NCBI RefSeq assembly: GCF_947491715.1
Contig: NZ_CANLKR010000018.1
Location: 46,032-110,031, forward strand
Source: an uncultured Shewanella sp.
GTDB taxonomy: Bacteria; Pseudomonadota; Gammaproteobacteria; Enterobacterales; Shewanellaceae
Length of the DNA: 64,000 nucleotides
Direction of reading: 5' to 3'
The notes beneath the pieces are model-generated. The model was not told the origin of the DNA, did not search any database, and saw only the letters and a list, made by a program, of their open reading frames with translations. Made by a program: the position numbers and the translations under genes. Positions 1-8,708 of this stretch are shown in pieces; position 1 is the first letter of the stretch; each line of letters opens with the position of its first letter.

Positions 1-775
1 AAAGTTCTTCTGGCGAGACCCCCACAGATTTGGCACATTCTTGCCAAGATAAATTATATTTACGCGCAATACTTTGCAAACCTTGAGGCTGAATGGTATT
101 AAAAATACCATCACGTAACGACAACAAGATGTTCGCCGCAGCCAGAGGAATAGCCCCACCAGAATAACCCGCCCCAATCACAATACCCACTGTGGGGACA
201 TCCACATTCGCACTTTCGGCAATAGCCTTTGAGATAGAATGTGCTTGGTTTTGACTATTAGCAATTTCACCCGCATCAGCACCAGGTGTATCAATAAGAT
301 ACACTATCGGCATAGCGAGCTCGGCAAAATGACGAATCGCTTTACACGCAGCTAAATGATGCTCAGGCATCCAAGCACCGTTGGCCGTTGTACGCTCTTG
401 GGCAATAAAACCAATACGGCGGACACGAGAACCAAAGTTAAGCTCTACTTCTGCACTATAAAAAGAACCGATGTGGGTTTCAGTGATTAACTTGCCTTTT
501 AAGTCGGCAATAACACGTTTTGCCCCAAGACGATTTTTGTCTTGTGTGGGCTGAATAACCTTAGTGACGTACTCATCTACATCAAGTTGAGCAAGACTTT
601 TTAAATTACTTTCAATGGCTTCATCATTTAAAAGCCCCTTAATCTCTTCTGATAAGGTTTGCTTGCTGTGCTCAGGAAATAATGAGAAGTCTTTGGCCAA
701 TTGTTCCGCTTTTAAAAAAAGCGGATCGGCGCTAACGACCTGAGTCTGGTTAGTGGGCTTATCTGTGCTGGTCAT
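1..775 (-). CDS. Acyl/acetyl-CoA carboxylase, carboxyltransferase N-terminal part (partial)
   Basis: The gene runs off the left edge, and only about the first 258 codons are visible. The protein starts MTSTDKPTNQ at 775. It carries a carboxyltransferase (crotonase-like) fold with LIDTPGADAG followed by VIGAGYSGGAIPLA, the pattern seen in AccA-type subunits that bind acyl-CoA and carboxybiotin. Shewanella have a large multifunctional acyl-CoA carboxylase gene divergent from a LysR regulator, and this arrangement fits. The LysR gene starts 123 bp away on the other strand. Whether biotin carboxylase and BCCP domains follow cannot be seen, so the substrate and exact subunit composition are inference. 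Confidence 0.75.
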   Translation of the reverse strand, partial: MTSTDKPTNQTQVVSADPLFLKAEQLAKDFSLFPEHSKQTLSEEIKGLLNDEAIESNLKSLAQLDVDEYVTKVIQPTQDKNRLGAKRVIADLKGKLITETHIGSFYSAEVELNFGSRVRRIGFIAQERTTANGAWMPEHHLAACKAIRHFAELAMPIVYLIDTPGADAGEIANSQNQAHSISKAIAESANVDVPTVGIVIGAGYSGGAIPLAAANILLSLRDGIFNTIQPQGLQSIARKYNLSWQECAKSVGVSPEEL

Positions 776-897
776 CTAAAGATCCTCTGCTTAGCCTCAA
801 AAATTTTTTTAGCCCGTGAATATAACTTTGTTATCATGTCAAATACCATTAAACTAAGCTAGACGCTTTGTTCCATTTTTGAGACAGTGACATTAAC

Positions 898-1809
898 ATG
901 CCAGATTTAAACGGTATGATGCTGTTTGCCGCCGTTGTTCGAGCGAAAGGATTCTCTCAAGCTGCTCGCGAAACAGGCATGCCAAAATCAACGATTAGCC
1001 GTAAGGTTGCCCAGCTTGAAGAACAACTGGGTGTGCGCTTACTTCAACGAAACACACGCAGTTTGAGCCTGACTCAAGTGGGTGCACTTTTTTTTCAACA
1101 CTGTACTAGTATAAGTGATGAGTTAGAAGCTGCCAAAGCGACGATTGAGAATACCCATAATGATGTCTCAGGCTCATTGCGCATTGCCATTCCCGTTTCT
1201 TTTAGCCAAGAACTGATCGCGCATTTGTGTAGCGGATTTATGCGCCTTTATCCCAATATTGAACTGGATGTTCAATTTACCGATAATGATGTCAGCCTCG
1301 TCGGAGAAGGCTATGACATTGCCATCAAGTATGGGCCATTACAGTCTTCAGATTTGATTGCTAGGTTATTATTTGAGCGCCAATCACTTCTCGTCGCCAG
1401 CCCTAATTACTTAAGCAGTCACGGCACACCCGCAACGCCAAAAGATTTGACCCAACACCAAGGTATATTACTGGGTACCTCTCGCTCGGCGCCCATTTGG
1501 CCACTGGGAAAAGGCCAAGCCAAAACCATGATTAATTTTAAAAAGAAAGTCAGAGTCAACAGTGCTGTAATGGTAAAACAACTGGTGCTCGAAGATTTTG
1601 GCATCGCCATGCTATCGAGCTCTGTTTGCCAAGGAGAGCTTGCCAGCGGACGATTAATACCCTTATTACCAGAGTGGCCCATAGAGGCTTTTAAGGTCTA
1701 TGGCGTCTATTCCAGTAAAAGGCAACTCGCCACTAGCATCAAAGCGTTTCTTGATTTTTTCCATCAACGTTTCACTCATCAAGAATCAATACAGTCTTTG
1801 ATGATGTAA
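898..1809 (+). CDS. LysR-family transcriptional regulator
   Basis: This is a 303-residue LysR regulator of normal length. An N-terminal winged helix-turn-helix (about residues 1-60, with FSQAARETGMPKSTISRKVAQLE) is followed by a substrate-binding effector domain from about residue 90. It is divergent from the carboxylase gene on its left. LysR proteins often control the divergent neighbour, so acyl-CoA carboxylase is the likely target, by inference only. The effector cannot be deduced. sprT follows 11 bp downstream and may be co-transcribed. Confidence 0.88.
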   Translation: MPDLNGMMLFAAVVRAKGFSQAARETGMPKSTISRKVAQLEEQLGVRLLQRNTRSLSLTQVGALFFQHCTSISDELEAAKATIENTHNDVSGSLRIAIPVSFSQELIAHLCSGFMRLYPNIELDVQFTDNDVSLVGEGYDIAIKYGPLQSSDLIARLLFERQSLLVASPNYLSSHGTPATPKDLTQHQGILLGTSRSAPIWPLGKGQAKTMINFKKKVRVNSAVMVKQLVLEDFGIAMLSSSVCQGELASGRLIPLLPEWPIEAFKVYGVYSSKRQLATSIKAFLDFFHQRFTHQESIQSLMM

Positions 1810-1820
1810 TCTGACATTTT

Positions 1821-2435
1821 ATGATGAAAATACTCCAATCCATTCTCAAAAAAACGCAACAGCAAGTGCATCAGTCTATTGCGCCAATACCACCAAGTTT
1901 GATGCCAGCCTCAGGTGTTCTAAGTCCATTACAGCAGTCTATTATCGATAGAGTAGAAGCTTGCTACCAACAAGCAGAACGGCTATTGGATTTGCATTTC
2001 CCCAGAGCTAGTATCGGTTTTAAACTGCGAGGGAAATGTGCAGGTATGGCACATTTACATCATAATCATCTCAGATTTAACCCAAAGTTATTAGCCAACA
2101 ACAGCGACGCCTTTTTAAATGAAGTTGTCCCTCATGAAGTCTGTCATTTACTGGTTTATCAGCTGTTTGGAAAGGTCAAACCTCATGGTAAAGAGTGGCA
2201 ACATATGATGCAGCACCTGTTTAGCCTTACTCCACGTACCACCCATGATTTTGATATCAGTGGATCAACAGAGCGCCAATTTCTTTATCAATGCCATTGC
2301 GGTACTGTTAAGTTATCACTACGCCGCCATAATAAAGTTGTAAGAGGCCAAACCCAATACCGCTGCCGCCGTTGTAAAATTCAATTAAGCCCACTTTTGC
2401 AAGATCAATGTCACCCCCTAACAAGAAACAATTAA
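1821..2435 (+). CDS. sprT: SprT-family zinc metalloprotease-like protein
   Basis: This 204-residue protein has the SprT-like domain: VPHEVCHLLVYQLFG supplies HExxH, and PHGKEWQHMM follows. The C-terminal zinc ribbon uses CHC...CRRC with the typical RRHNKVVRGQ stretch. E. coli SprT is about 165 residues; this one has an N-terminal extension of roughly 35-40 residues, rich in Gln and Pro. An ATG doublet begins the frame, and no strong Shine-Dalgarno was seen, so the start could be internal. It lies just upstream of endA, rsmE and gshB, as in many Gammaproteobacteria. Cellular substrates are unknown. Confidence 0.9.
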   Translation: MMKILQSILKKTQQQVHQSIAPIPPSLMPASGVLSPLQQSIIDRVEACYQQAERLLDLHFPRASIGFKLRGKCAGMAHLHHNHLRFNPKLLANNSDAFLNEVVPHEVCHLLVYQLFGKVKPHGKEWQHMMQHLFSLTPRTTHDFDISGSTERQFLYQCHCGTVKLSLRRHNKVVRGQTQYRCRRCKIQLSPLLQDQCHPLTRNN

Positions 2436-2522
2436 GTAAGTTGTTGGAATAAAATTAAACAACGAAATATCCATTGCTCAGCCTAACACAATCCCTTATT
2501 ATCCCCTGCATTAACACATATA

Positions 2523-2559
2523 CCCATGAAATTTAAAGACGCATTTTAAGTTTCATGGG
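2523..2559. repeat. Inverted repeat between sprT and endA
   Basis: CCCATGAAA (2523-2531) pairs perfectly with TTTCATGGG (2551-2559). It is preceded by ACATATA, like the hairpin at 6981-7007. It may be a transcript-end hairpin for sprT or a small dispersed repeat. The ATG at 2555 lies inside the right arm, which argues against that codon being the endA start. Confidence 0.5.
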
Positions 2560-2584
2560 AATAAATTCATCAGTTGGAGTTCAT

Positions 2585-3325
2585 TTGAAAGCTGCTTTTT
2601 TTTCCTCGTTAGTCACGATTATATTAATGTGCTTTTCACCTTTAACCAGTGCTTCCCCCGCTCACCCCAGCAGCTTTAGCCAAGCCAAAAAATTGGCTAA
2701 AAAAATGTACTCGACAACCTTACCCCACACAAGTTTTTATTGCGGTTGTGATATCAATATCAAAGGCAAAAAATGGAATACCGATTTTTCGCGCTGCGGC
2801 TATCAAGTTAGAAAACAAGAAATCCGTGCAGGACGCATCGAATGGGAACACATCGTTCCCGCATGGGAATTCGGTCACCAAAAGCAATGCTGGCAAAAAG
2901 GCGGGCGAAAAAACTGTAAAAAAGACAGCGGATTTAAAAAAATGGAAGCAGACCTCCATAACTTAGTCCCTGCGATCGGAGAAGTTAACGGCGATCGCAG
3001 CAATTTCCGTTTCAGTCAATGGAATGGAAAAGCCAAACAATACGGTCAATGTCATATGATTGTCGATTTTAAAGCTCGAAAAGTTGAGCCTCCTGTCAAC
3101 ACTCGAGGTAAAATCGCTCGCACTTATCTTTATATGAAAAAAGAATATGGTCTCACAATCGCAAAGAACCAATTAAAATTATTCAACGCTTGGGACAAGA
3201 CTTACCCTGTGGATAAAATGGAATGTAAACGTGACAAAGAAATTGCTAAAATTCAAGGCAATCACAATCCATTCGTCAGTCGTCACTGCGGCCCTAAAGG
3301 CGGCCAACAAAAAGTAGCAAAGTAA
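2585..3325 (+). CDS. endA: Secreted/periplasmic endonuclease I (Dns/EndA family)
   Basis: This is a nuclease of the endonuclease I family, which degrades double-stranded DNA in the periplasm or outside the cell. The core motif [14 protein letters not shown] contains the catalytic His, and conserved Cys residues (YCGCD, CGYQ, CW, CKKD) suggest disulfides. I place the start at TTG 2585. It has GGAG (2576-2579) five bases upstream and gives a clean signal peptide ([22 protein letters not shown]). The in-frame ATG at 2555 lies in a hairpin arm and would put ten odd residues ahead of the signal peptide. The mature enzyme would be about 220 residues, normal for the family. Confidence 0.9.
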   Translation: MKAAFFSSLVTIILMCFSPLTSASPAHPSSFSQAKKLAKKMYSTTLPHTSFYCGCDINIKGKKWNTDFSRCGYQVRKQEIRAGRIEWEHIVPAWEFGHQKQCWQKGGRKNCKKDSGFKKMEADLHNLVPAIGEVNGDRSNFRFSQWNGKAKQYGQCHMIVDFKARKVEPPVNTRGKIARTYLYMKKEYGLTIAKNQLKLFNAWDKTYPVDKMECKRDKEIAKIQGNHNPFVSRHCGPKGGQQKVAK

Positions 3326-3337
3326 GGCATTAATTCT

Positions 3338-4069
3338 ATGAGAACTCCAAGAATATATCACTCAGCTTCGCTCACCATCGCACAAGAATGCCAACTGGAC
3401 GAAGAAGCAGCAGTGCATGTCGGTCGAGTGCTTCGCATGACCGAAGGTGAACAAGTTCGCTTATTTAATGGTGATGGCAATGATTACTTAGCTCACATTC
3501 AAGCCGCATCGAAAAAAAATGTCACCGTCATTATCACCTCATCGACACTGAACCAGGCGGAATCCCCCCTCAATTTACATTTAGGGCAAGTGATCTCTCG
3601 TGGCGATAGAATGGACTTTACCTTACAAAAATCCGTTGAGCTCGGCGTCAATACTATCACCCCACTGTTTTCTGAACGCTGTGGCGTCAAGCTCAGTGGT
3701 GAAAGATTAGACAAAAAAATTCAACAATGGCAAAAAATCGTCATTAGTGCTTGTGAACAATCCGGTCGCAGTCACGTGCCTATCGTTCGCCCAGCCATGG
3801 CCTTGCAAGACTGGTGTGGTGAACAATCCGATGCCATTAAACTCAATTTGCATCCTAGAGCAAGCCATGGCATTAATACTCTTGAATTACCAACAAAACG
3901 CATTCGACTCCTCATTGGTCCAGAAGGCGGCTTATCAAACAGCGAAATCAACATGACAGCCGAACACCAATTTACCGATATTTTACTAGGTCCCCGAGTA
4001 TTAAGAACAGAAACTGCAGCATTATGCGCCATAAGCGCTCTACAGCTTAAATTCGGGGATTTAAGTTAA
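3338..4069 (+). CDS. rsmE: 16S rRNA (uracil1498-N3)-methyltransferase RsmE
   Basis: This 243-residue SPOUT methyltransferase methylates U1498 of 16S rRNA using SAM. The N-terminal PUA-like part begins MRTPRIYH. The C-terminal trefoil-knot motifs [14 protein letters not shown] and [14 protein letters not shown] are clear. AAGG sits about ten bases before the ATG. It is 12 bp downstream of endA and 46 bp before gshB, the conserved endA-rsmE-gshB order, so it is probably part of one transcript. Confidence 0.95.
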   Translation: MRTPRIYHSASLTIAQECQLDEEAAVHVGRVLRMTEGEQVRLFNGDGNDYLAHIQAASKKNVTVIITSSTLNQAESPLNLHLGQVISRGDRMDFTLQKSVELGVNTITPLFSERCGVKLSGERLDKKIQQWQKIVISACEQSGRSHVPIVRPAMALQDWCGEQSDAIKLNLHPRASHGINTLELPTKRIRLLIGPEGGLSNSEINMTAEHQFTDILLGPRVLRTETAALCAISALQLKFGDLS

Positions 4070-4115
4070 TTTATTCAACACAAATTTTCATCGTATTAAA
4101 TAAAGGAATCGCGTT

Positions 4116-5063
4116 ATGATCAAACTGGGTATAGTGATGGACCCCATCAGTGATATCAATATCAAAAAAGACTCCAGCTTCGCTATGCTATTGGCTGCAC
4201 AAGCACGCGGTTACCAATTGTTCTATATGGAAATGAAAGATCTTGCCATGATCAATGGCCAAGCCAGAGCCAATATGAGTGCATTAACAGTCACTCCTGA
4301 TACGAATAATTGGTATCAACTCGAGGAAGCGCAAGATTGCCCACTCGCCGATCTCGATGTGATTTTAATGCGTAAAGATCCCCCTTTTGATACCGAATTT
4401 ATCTATGCAACTTATATGCTTGAAAGAGCAGAAGAGCAAGGCGTTTTAATTGTCAATAAACCCCAAAGTTTACGTGACGCCAATGAAAAACTGTTTACCG
4501 CTTGGTTTGCTGAGTTTACGCCAGAAACTTTAGTCACGCGTGATGAAAAACGCATTCGTGATTTTTATGAGCAAAAAGGCGACATTATCTTAAAGCCTCT
4601 TGATGGCATGGGTGGAAGCTCCATTTTTCGCGTGAAAAAAGCCGATCCTAATTTGGGTGTCATTATTGAAACACTCACCAACCACGGTCAAGAATATGCC
4701 ATGGTACAAGCTTTTATTCCCGACATTACCGCAGGCGACAAACGCATTTTAGTGATTGACGGTGAGCCCGTTCCTTACTCTTTAGCCCGTATTCCTCAAC
4801 AAGGAGAGACTCGAGGAAATTTAGCCGCCGGAGGACGAGGAGTCGCTCAACCCTTATCCAACAGTGACTGGCATATTGCCAAAACCTTAGGCCCAGAGCT
4901 TAAAAAACGCGGCCTTATTTTTGTTGGGCTCGATGTGATCGGTGACAAATTAACTGAAATCAATGTAACTAGCCCCACTTGCATCAAAGAAATTGAAGCT
5001 GCATTTGATGTGGATATTACCGGCATGCTAATGGATGCTATTGAAGCGCGACTCAAACACTAA
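4116..5063 (+). CDS. gshB: Glutathione synthase
   Basis: This ATP-grasp enzyme ligates gamma-glutamylcysteine and glycine to form glutathione in the cytoplasm. Its 315 residues match the bacterial GshB length. Recognisable parts are the N-terminal KLGIVMDPI, the ATP-grasp loop PLDGMGGSSIFRV, and the C-terminal INVTSPTCIKEIEA metal/ATP site. AAAGGA precedes the ATG at good spacing. In E. coli gshB is followed by yqgE and ruvX; here alkaline phosphatase genes follow instead. Confidence 0.96.
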   Translation: MIKLGIVMDPISDINIKKDSSFAMLLAAQARGYQLFYMEMKDLAMINGQARANMSALTVTPDTNNWYQLEEAQDCPLADLDVILMRKDPPFDTEFIYATYMLERAEEQGVLIVNKPQSLRDANEKLFTAWFAEFTPETLVTRDEKRIRDFYEQKGDIILKPLDGMGGSSIFRVKKADPNLGVIIETLTNHGQEYAMVQAFIPDITAGDKRILVIDGEPVPYSLARIPQQGETRGNLAAGGRGVAQPLSNSDWHIAKTLGPELKKRGLIFVGLDVIGDKLTEINVTSPTCIKEIEAAFDVDITGMLMDAIEARLKH

Positions 5064-5071
5064 CGTAAAAA

Positions 5072-5113
5072 AGCAGGCTAATATTCATAGCCCCTCACTA
5101 ATTTTAGCCTGCT
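5072..5113 (+). terminator. Possible terminator hairpin after gshB
   Basis: AGCAGGCTAA (5072-5081) and TTAGCCTGCT (5104-5113) form a perfect 10-bp stem with a 22-base loop, nine bases after the gshB stop. No T-run follows on the + strand, and an A-run precedes the stem, so intrinsic termination is uncertain. Confidence 0.45.
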
Positions 5114-5258
5114 GTTAAACACACTATCTGTAAACAATACACTAGACTAAATATCACTTATTCACTGATAATCAAAGACCCTACTGTAAATCTGTATTCA
5201 ACATAAAAACACGCCTAAGTTTGTATCAGGATTGATAAATGAAAAAGGAATTGACTTA

Positions 5259-6602
5259 ATGGTACTGAATAACAAAAAATACCCTGTTTACCTCACACTT
5301 CCCTTAGTACTGTCTTTTTCCCTACTATTATCGGCCGCCGTTTTCGCTGTAGGTTCCCCGCCAGAGTTAGAGGAAAATTCCGTTCCCACACAAGCTAAGA
5401 ATATCATTATCATGATAGGCGATGGTATGGGTCCCGCTTACACAACGGCGTACCGCTATTATCAAGATAACCCTAACACAGAAGAAATTGAACACACGGT
5501 ATTTGATAGACTATTAGTCGGTATGGCAAGTACTCACCCTGCACCATCAGAAGGGTTAATCACAGACAGTGCCGCTGCAGCGACCGCATTATCTTCAGGT
5601 GTTAAAACCTATAATGGTGCTATCGGAATGAATGAAGACAAACAAACCCTGAGTTCTATCATGTATCTGGCGAAACAACAGGGGATGTCCACAGGCATTG
5701 CCGTCACCTCGCAAGTCAATCATGCCACTCCCGCTGCATTTCTCACTCATAATGAGAGCCGTCGTAATTATGACGAAATCGCTACCAGCTATTTACAAAG
5801 TGATACCGATATTATTTTGGGTGGAGGACAAAAATACTTTCCACCAGCATTAATAGAAAAATTCAAAAATAAAGGTTATCAATATATTAATGATTTCTCC
5901 ACACTAAATTCAATCGCTCAGTCTAAGGTATTAGGCTTATTTGCAGATGTGGCATTACCTTGGGCCATCGATAATCAAAATGCTCATCAATTGAGTAAAA
6001 CAACTCACACCGCATTGAAACTGTTATCGCAAAATCCAAAAGGCTTTGTGTTGTTAGTAGAAGGTAGCCTCATTGACTGGGCAGGACACAGTAATGATAT
6101 TGTCAATGCCATGGGCGAAATGGATGAGTTTGCTAATGCCATTGAAGTCGCAGAACAATTTGTTAGAGAACACAAAGAAACATTATTAGTGGTAACAGCC
6201 GATCATAATACGGGGGGGTTATCTATTGGAGCAAACAATATTGGCACTTGGAATGCGCGGCTTATCAAAAACATTAAAGCAAGTCCCCATACTATTGCCA
6301 CGGACAATATGGAGGAAAAAGACTGGCAAGAAAAATTAACAACGCAACTTGGCTTTGCATTAAACAGCGATGAAATAGCAGAGCTCAATAACGCTAAAGC
6401 GCAGGATCTTGAGCATTTCACCAATGCCATTATTCAGATCATTAATCATCGCTCTCACACTGGCTGGACAAGCCGAGGTCATACTGGCGTTGATGTACAA
6501 GTCTTTGCAACTGGTTCAGGTTCCATTCTATTTCATGGACATCAAGATAATACCGACATCGCTAAAAACATGATCCATTTACTCCCTAAGGGTAACAAGT
6601 AA
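5259..6602 (+). CDS. Alkaline phosphatase (PhoA family), copy 1
   Basis: This exported PhoA-fold phosphomonoesterase releases phosphate from organic esters in the periplasm. Visible motifs are IMIGDGMG (metal ligand), TDSAAAATALSSG (nucleophile Ser about residue 104), HATPAAF, EGSLIDWAGH, VTADHNTGG and the C-terminal SRGHTGVDV. I choose ATG 5259 because AAGGAA (5245-5250) lies eight bases upstream and the product then starts with a normal signal peptide (about residues 1-30, ending AAVFA). An earlier in-frame TTG at 5232 lacks such support. The next gene is a close paralogue in the same orientation, so the two are a tandem duplication. No Cys residues for disulfides were noticed in the conserved core. 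Confidence 0.9.
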   Translation: MVLNNKKYPVYLTLPLVLSFSLLLSAAVFAVGSPPELEENSVPTQAKNIIIMIGDGMGPAYTTAYRYYQDNPNTEEIEHTVFDRLLVGMASTHPAPSEGLITDSAAAATALSSGVKTYNGAIGMNEDKQTLSSIMYLAKQQGMSTGIAVTSQVNHATPAAFLTHNESRRNYDEIATSYLQSDTDIILGGGQKYFPPALIEKFKNKGYQYINDFSTLNSIAQSKVLGLFADVALPWAIDNQNAHQLSKTTHTALKLLSQNPKGFVLLVEGSLIDWAGHSNDIVNAMGEMDEFANAIEVAEQFVREHKETLLVVTADHNTGGLSIGANNIGTWNARLIKNIKASPHTIATDNMEEKDWQEKLTTQLGFALNSDEIAELNNAKAQDLEHFTNAIIQIINHRSHTGWTSRGHTGVDVQVFATGSGSILFHGHQDNTDIAKNMIHLLPKGNK

Positions 6603-7042
6603 CCGATATTCGATGAACAAATGTTAACCTAAAGATATATTAATCAATAAAAAGTAATAATTATGGTTTAAAAAACACAAACTTATCGTTATTTTTTTAA
6701 ACCATTCCTTCCTAAGTGTCTTTCATTTTCTCATTGAAAGTGAGAAGCAAAGGCCCATAAGAATATGTAACAAACTCATTATTAAGAAATAAATACCAAA
6801 ACTAACACTCATTCATTCAATCAAGATTCAACTGTCACACCTCAGGTATGAAAAATAGTCACTAAAAGTGTCATAAAAGAAGTGTAATTTCATACGCATC
6901 CTTTTACTATTCTCACCATAATGAAAACGAGGTGTAAATAACTATAACAGTTAAATAAATCTTGTCACTAACATATATACCCGTGACTGGCGATTCATCA
7001 GTCACGGTGTAAATTTATTCACTTTAAAACAGGAAAACCACC
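6603..7042 (+). promoter_or_regulatory. Intergenic leader/promoter region of second alkaline phosphatase
   Basis: This 440-bp gap holds no convincing gene. From 6856 to 6888 there are three loosely repeated GTCA/TGTCAT/TGTAAT cores spaced 12 and 14 bases apart, followed by a -10-like TACTAT near 6905. PhoB boxes are 11-bp direct repeats, so the match is only suggestive of phosphate control. The presence of a long leader suggests that copy 2 has its own promoter. Confidence 0.3.
6981..7007 (+). promoter_or_regulatory. Hairpin in 5' leader of alkaline phosphatase copy 2
   Basis: CCGTGACTG (6981-6989) pairs perfectly with CAGTCACGG (6999-7007), loop nine bases. It ends about 35 bases before the ATG at 7043. 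It could be an operator or an mRNA hairpin. It resembles the hairpin ahead of endA in being preceded by ACATATA and CCC. Confidence 0.4.
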
Positions 7043-8353
7043 ATGCTTTTGAAAAAAGCGATGTTGTTGGTGTGTGCAGTTAATATTATGTTCCCCCTAA
7101 CTGCGGCAGCAAACACGACCGATACTGACGTCAATATTCAACAAGCCCCCACTCGACCTAAAAATATTATTGTTATGATCGGTGACGGTATGGGCCCAGA
7201 GTACACCAGTGCTTACCGTTATTATCAAGACAATCCCAATACAGAAGAAGTCGAAGAAACGGTTTTTGATAGGCTACTCGTCGGCATGGCCAGTACTTAT
7301 CCTGCTCGAGTCAGTGGTTATGTCACAGATTCAGCCGCATCAGCGACAGCGCTTTCATCAGGCATTAAAACATATAATGGGGCTATCGGCGTTGATGAGC
7401 ATAAAAAGCCCATCAGCTCCATTATGCAAATTGCCAAGCAAAAAGGCATGTCGACAGGGGTAGCCGTAAAATCGCAAGTCAACCATGCAACACCAGCAGG
7501 CTTTCTCACCCATAATGAAAGCCGAAAGAACTACGTCGCCATTGCACAGAGTTATCTTGATACCGATGCAGATGTCATTTTAGGCGGAGGACAGCGCTAC
7601 TTCTCCGATGAATTAATCGAAAAGTTCAAAGAAAAAGGCTATCAATATATTACTGAGCTATCTGAACTGAACCGTATTCAAAAACCCAAAGTACTAGGTT
7701 TATTTGCAGATGTTGAGCTCCCCTTAGCCGTCAATAATAAGGGAGCCAATAGCTTAGCCAAAGAAACACAAAAAGCCATCTCGCTCCTCTCTCAAAACCC
7801 TAAAGGCTTTGTGCTCTTAATCGAAGGTAGCCTCATTGACTGGGGGGGCCATGATAATGATATCGTCAGCGCCATGGGGGAAATGGAGGAGTTTGCCAAC
7901 ACCATCGAAGTGGTTGAGCAATATGTGCGCGACCACCCTGACACCCTTGTGGTGATCACAGCCGATCATAATACTGGCGGATTGTCCATCGGCGCAAACG
8001 GTGTTTATGCTTGGGATACAAGCCTGATTAAAGGAGTGAGCGCTAGCCCTAAACGCATTGCCAACAACACCAAAGATGATCCCAATTGGCAGCAAAACAT
8101 GATAAACAGTTTAGGTTTTACCCCTGACAGTCACGAGTTGCAGCAATTAGCGATAGCAAAGGAGAAAAGCACCAAGGCTCTTACAACCGCAATAAAACAA
8201 CTCATCAACCAAAAATCCAATACAGGTTGGACATCAGGAGGCCACACTGGCGTTGATGTACAAGTCTTTGCCGACGGTCCTGGTGCGAATTTATTTAGAG
8301 GTCATCAAGACAATACCGATATTGCTAAAAAAATGATCAGCCTCTTGCCCTAA
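7043..8353 (+). CDS. Alkaline phosphatase (PhoA family), copy 2
   Basis: This 436-residue paralogue of the preceding gene has the same motif order: VMIGDGMG, TDSAASATALSSG with Ser about residue 97, HATPAGF, EGSLIDWGGH, ITADHNTGG, SGGHTGVDV. Residues 1-23 form a signal peptide (KKAMLLVCAVNIMFPLTAAA). AGGA about ten bases before the ATG supports the start. The two copies match along nearly their whole length, differing most in the signal peptide and near residues 350-400. The separate long leader implies independent control, perhaps giving different expression under phosphate limitation. Confidence 0.92.
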   Translation: MLLKKAMLLVCAVNIMFPLTAAANTTDTDVNIQQAPTRPKNIIVMIGDGMGPEYTSAYRYYQDNPNTEEVEETVFDRLLVGMASTYPARVSGYVTDSAASATALSSGIKTYNGAIGVDEHKKPISSIMQIAKQKGMSTGVAVKSQVNHATPAGFLTHNESRKNYVAIAQSYLDTDADVILGGGQRYFSDELIEKFKEKGYQYITELSELNRIQKPKVLGLFADVELPLAVNNKGANSLAKETQKAISLLSQNPKGFVLLIEGSLIDWGGHDNDIVSAMGEMEEFANTIEVVEQYVRDHPDTLVVITADHNTGGLSIGANGVYAWDTSLIKGVSASPKRIANNTKDDPNWQQNMINSLGFTPDSHELQQLAIAKEKSTKALTTAIKQLINQKSNTGWTSGGHTGVDVQVFADGPGANLFRGHQDNTDIAKKMISLLP

Positions 8354-8370
8354 ACTCACCCCATCAATCC

Positions 8371-8413
8371 GCGTGAAGAGTCTGACCAATTAAGGTTTCA
8401 AGACTCTTCACGC
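8371..8413 (+). terminator. Stem-loop after alkaline phosphatase copy 2
   Basis: GCGTGAAGAGTCT (8371-8383) and AGACTCTTCACGC (8401-8413) form a perfect 13-bp stem with a 17-base loop, 17 bases after the stop codon. No T-run follows. The right arm is the first unit of the 42-bp tandem repeat next door. Confidence 0.5.
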
Positions 8414-8685
8414 TCAAAAGAAAAATAACGCATCAAGGTCAAGACGCGTCACACTCAAAAGAAAATAACCTATCAAGGTTTCAAGATACTTCACGCTCAA
8501 AAGAAAAATAACCTATCAAGGTTTCAAGACGCGTCACACTCAAAAGAAAATAACCTATCAAGGTTTCAAGATACTTCACGCTCAAAAGAAAATAACCTAT
8601 CAAGGTTTCAAGACACTTCACGCTCAAAAGAAAGTAACGTATCAAGGTTTCAAGATACTTCACGCTCAAAAAAAAAATAACGTAT
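8392..8685. repeat. 42-bp tandem repeat array, about seven units
   Basis: The unit has the form AAGGTTTCAAGATACTTCAC then GCTCAAAAGAAAATAACCTATC. AAGGT recurs at 8392, 8435, 8475, 8518, 8560, 8602 and 8644 (spacings 43, 40, 43, 42, 42, 42). Two variants alternate, one with GACGCGTCACAC and one with GATACTTCACGC. Every unit carries TTCAC followed about 18 bases later by an AT-rich hexamer; in the last unit this has become TATAAT, the apparent rsmC promoter. There are no unique spacers, so it is not a CRISPR. Confidence 0.9.
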
Positions 8686-8688
8686 AAT
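8659..8688 (+). promoter_or_regulatory. Probable rsmC promoter formed by the last repeat unit
   Basis: TTCACG (8659-8664) and TATAAT (8683-8688) are separated by 18 bases. The -10 is a perfect consensus. The predicted transcript start near 8695 leaves a leader of only about 14 bases before the GTG at 8709, with no clear Shine-Dalgarno. Confidence 0.55.
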
Positions 8689-8708
8689 GGCGCAAATTCT
8701 TCCTTAAT

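Noticed and set aside
6856..6888. Canonical PhoB box ahead of alkaline phosphatase copy 2
   Set aside because: The half-sites are 12 and 14 bases apart rather than 11, so it was kept only as a low-confidence regulatory region.
8481..8669. Minus-strand open frame with repeated 14-residue units (LSVKYLETLIGYFL)
   Set aside because: It is just the 42-bp repeat read in an open frame. No ribosome-binding site was found, and the repeat length being a multiple of three explains it.
8392..8685. Possible CRISPR array
   Set aside because: The units are contiguous with no unique spacers and no cas genes.
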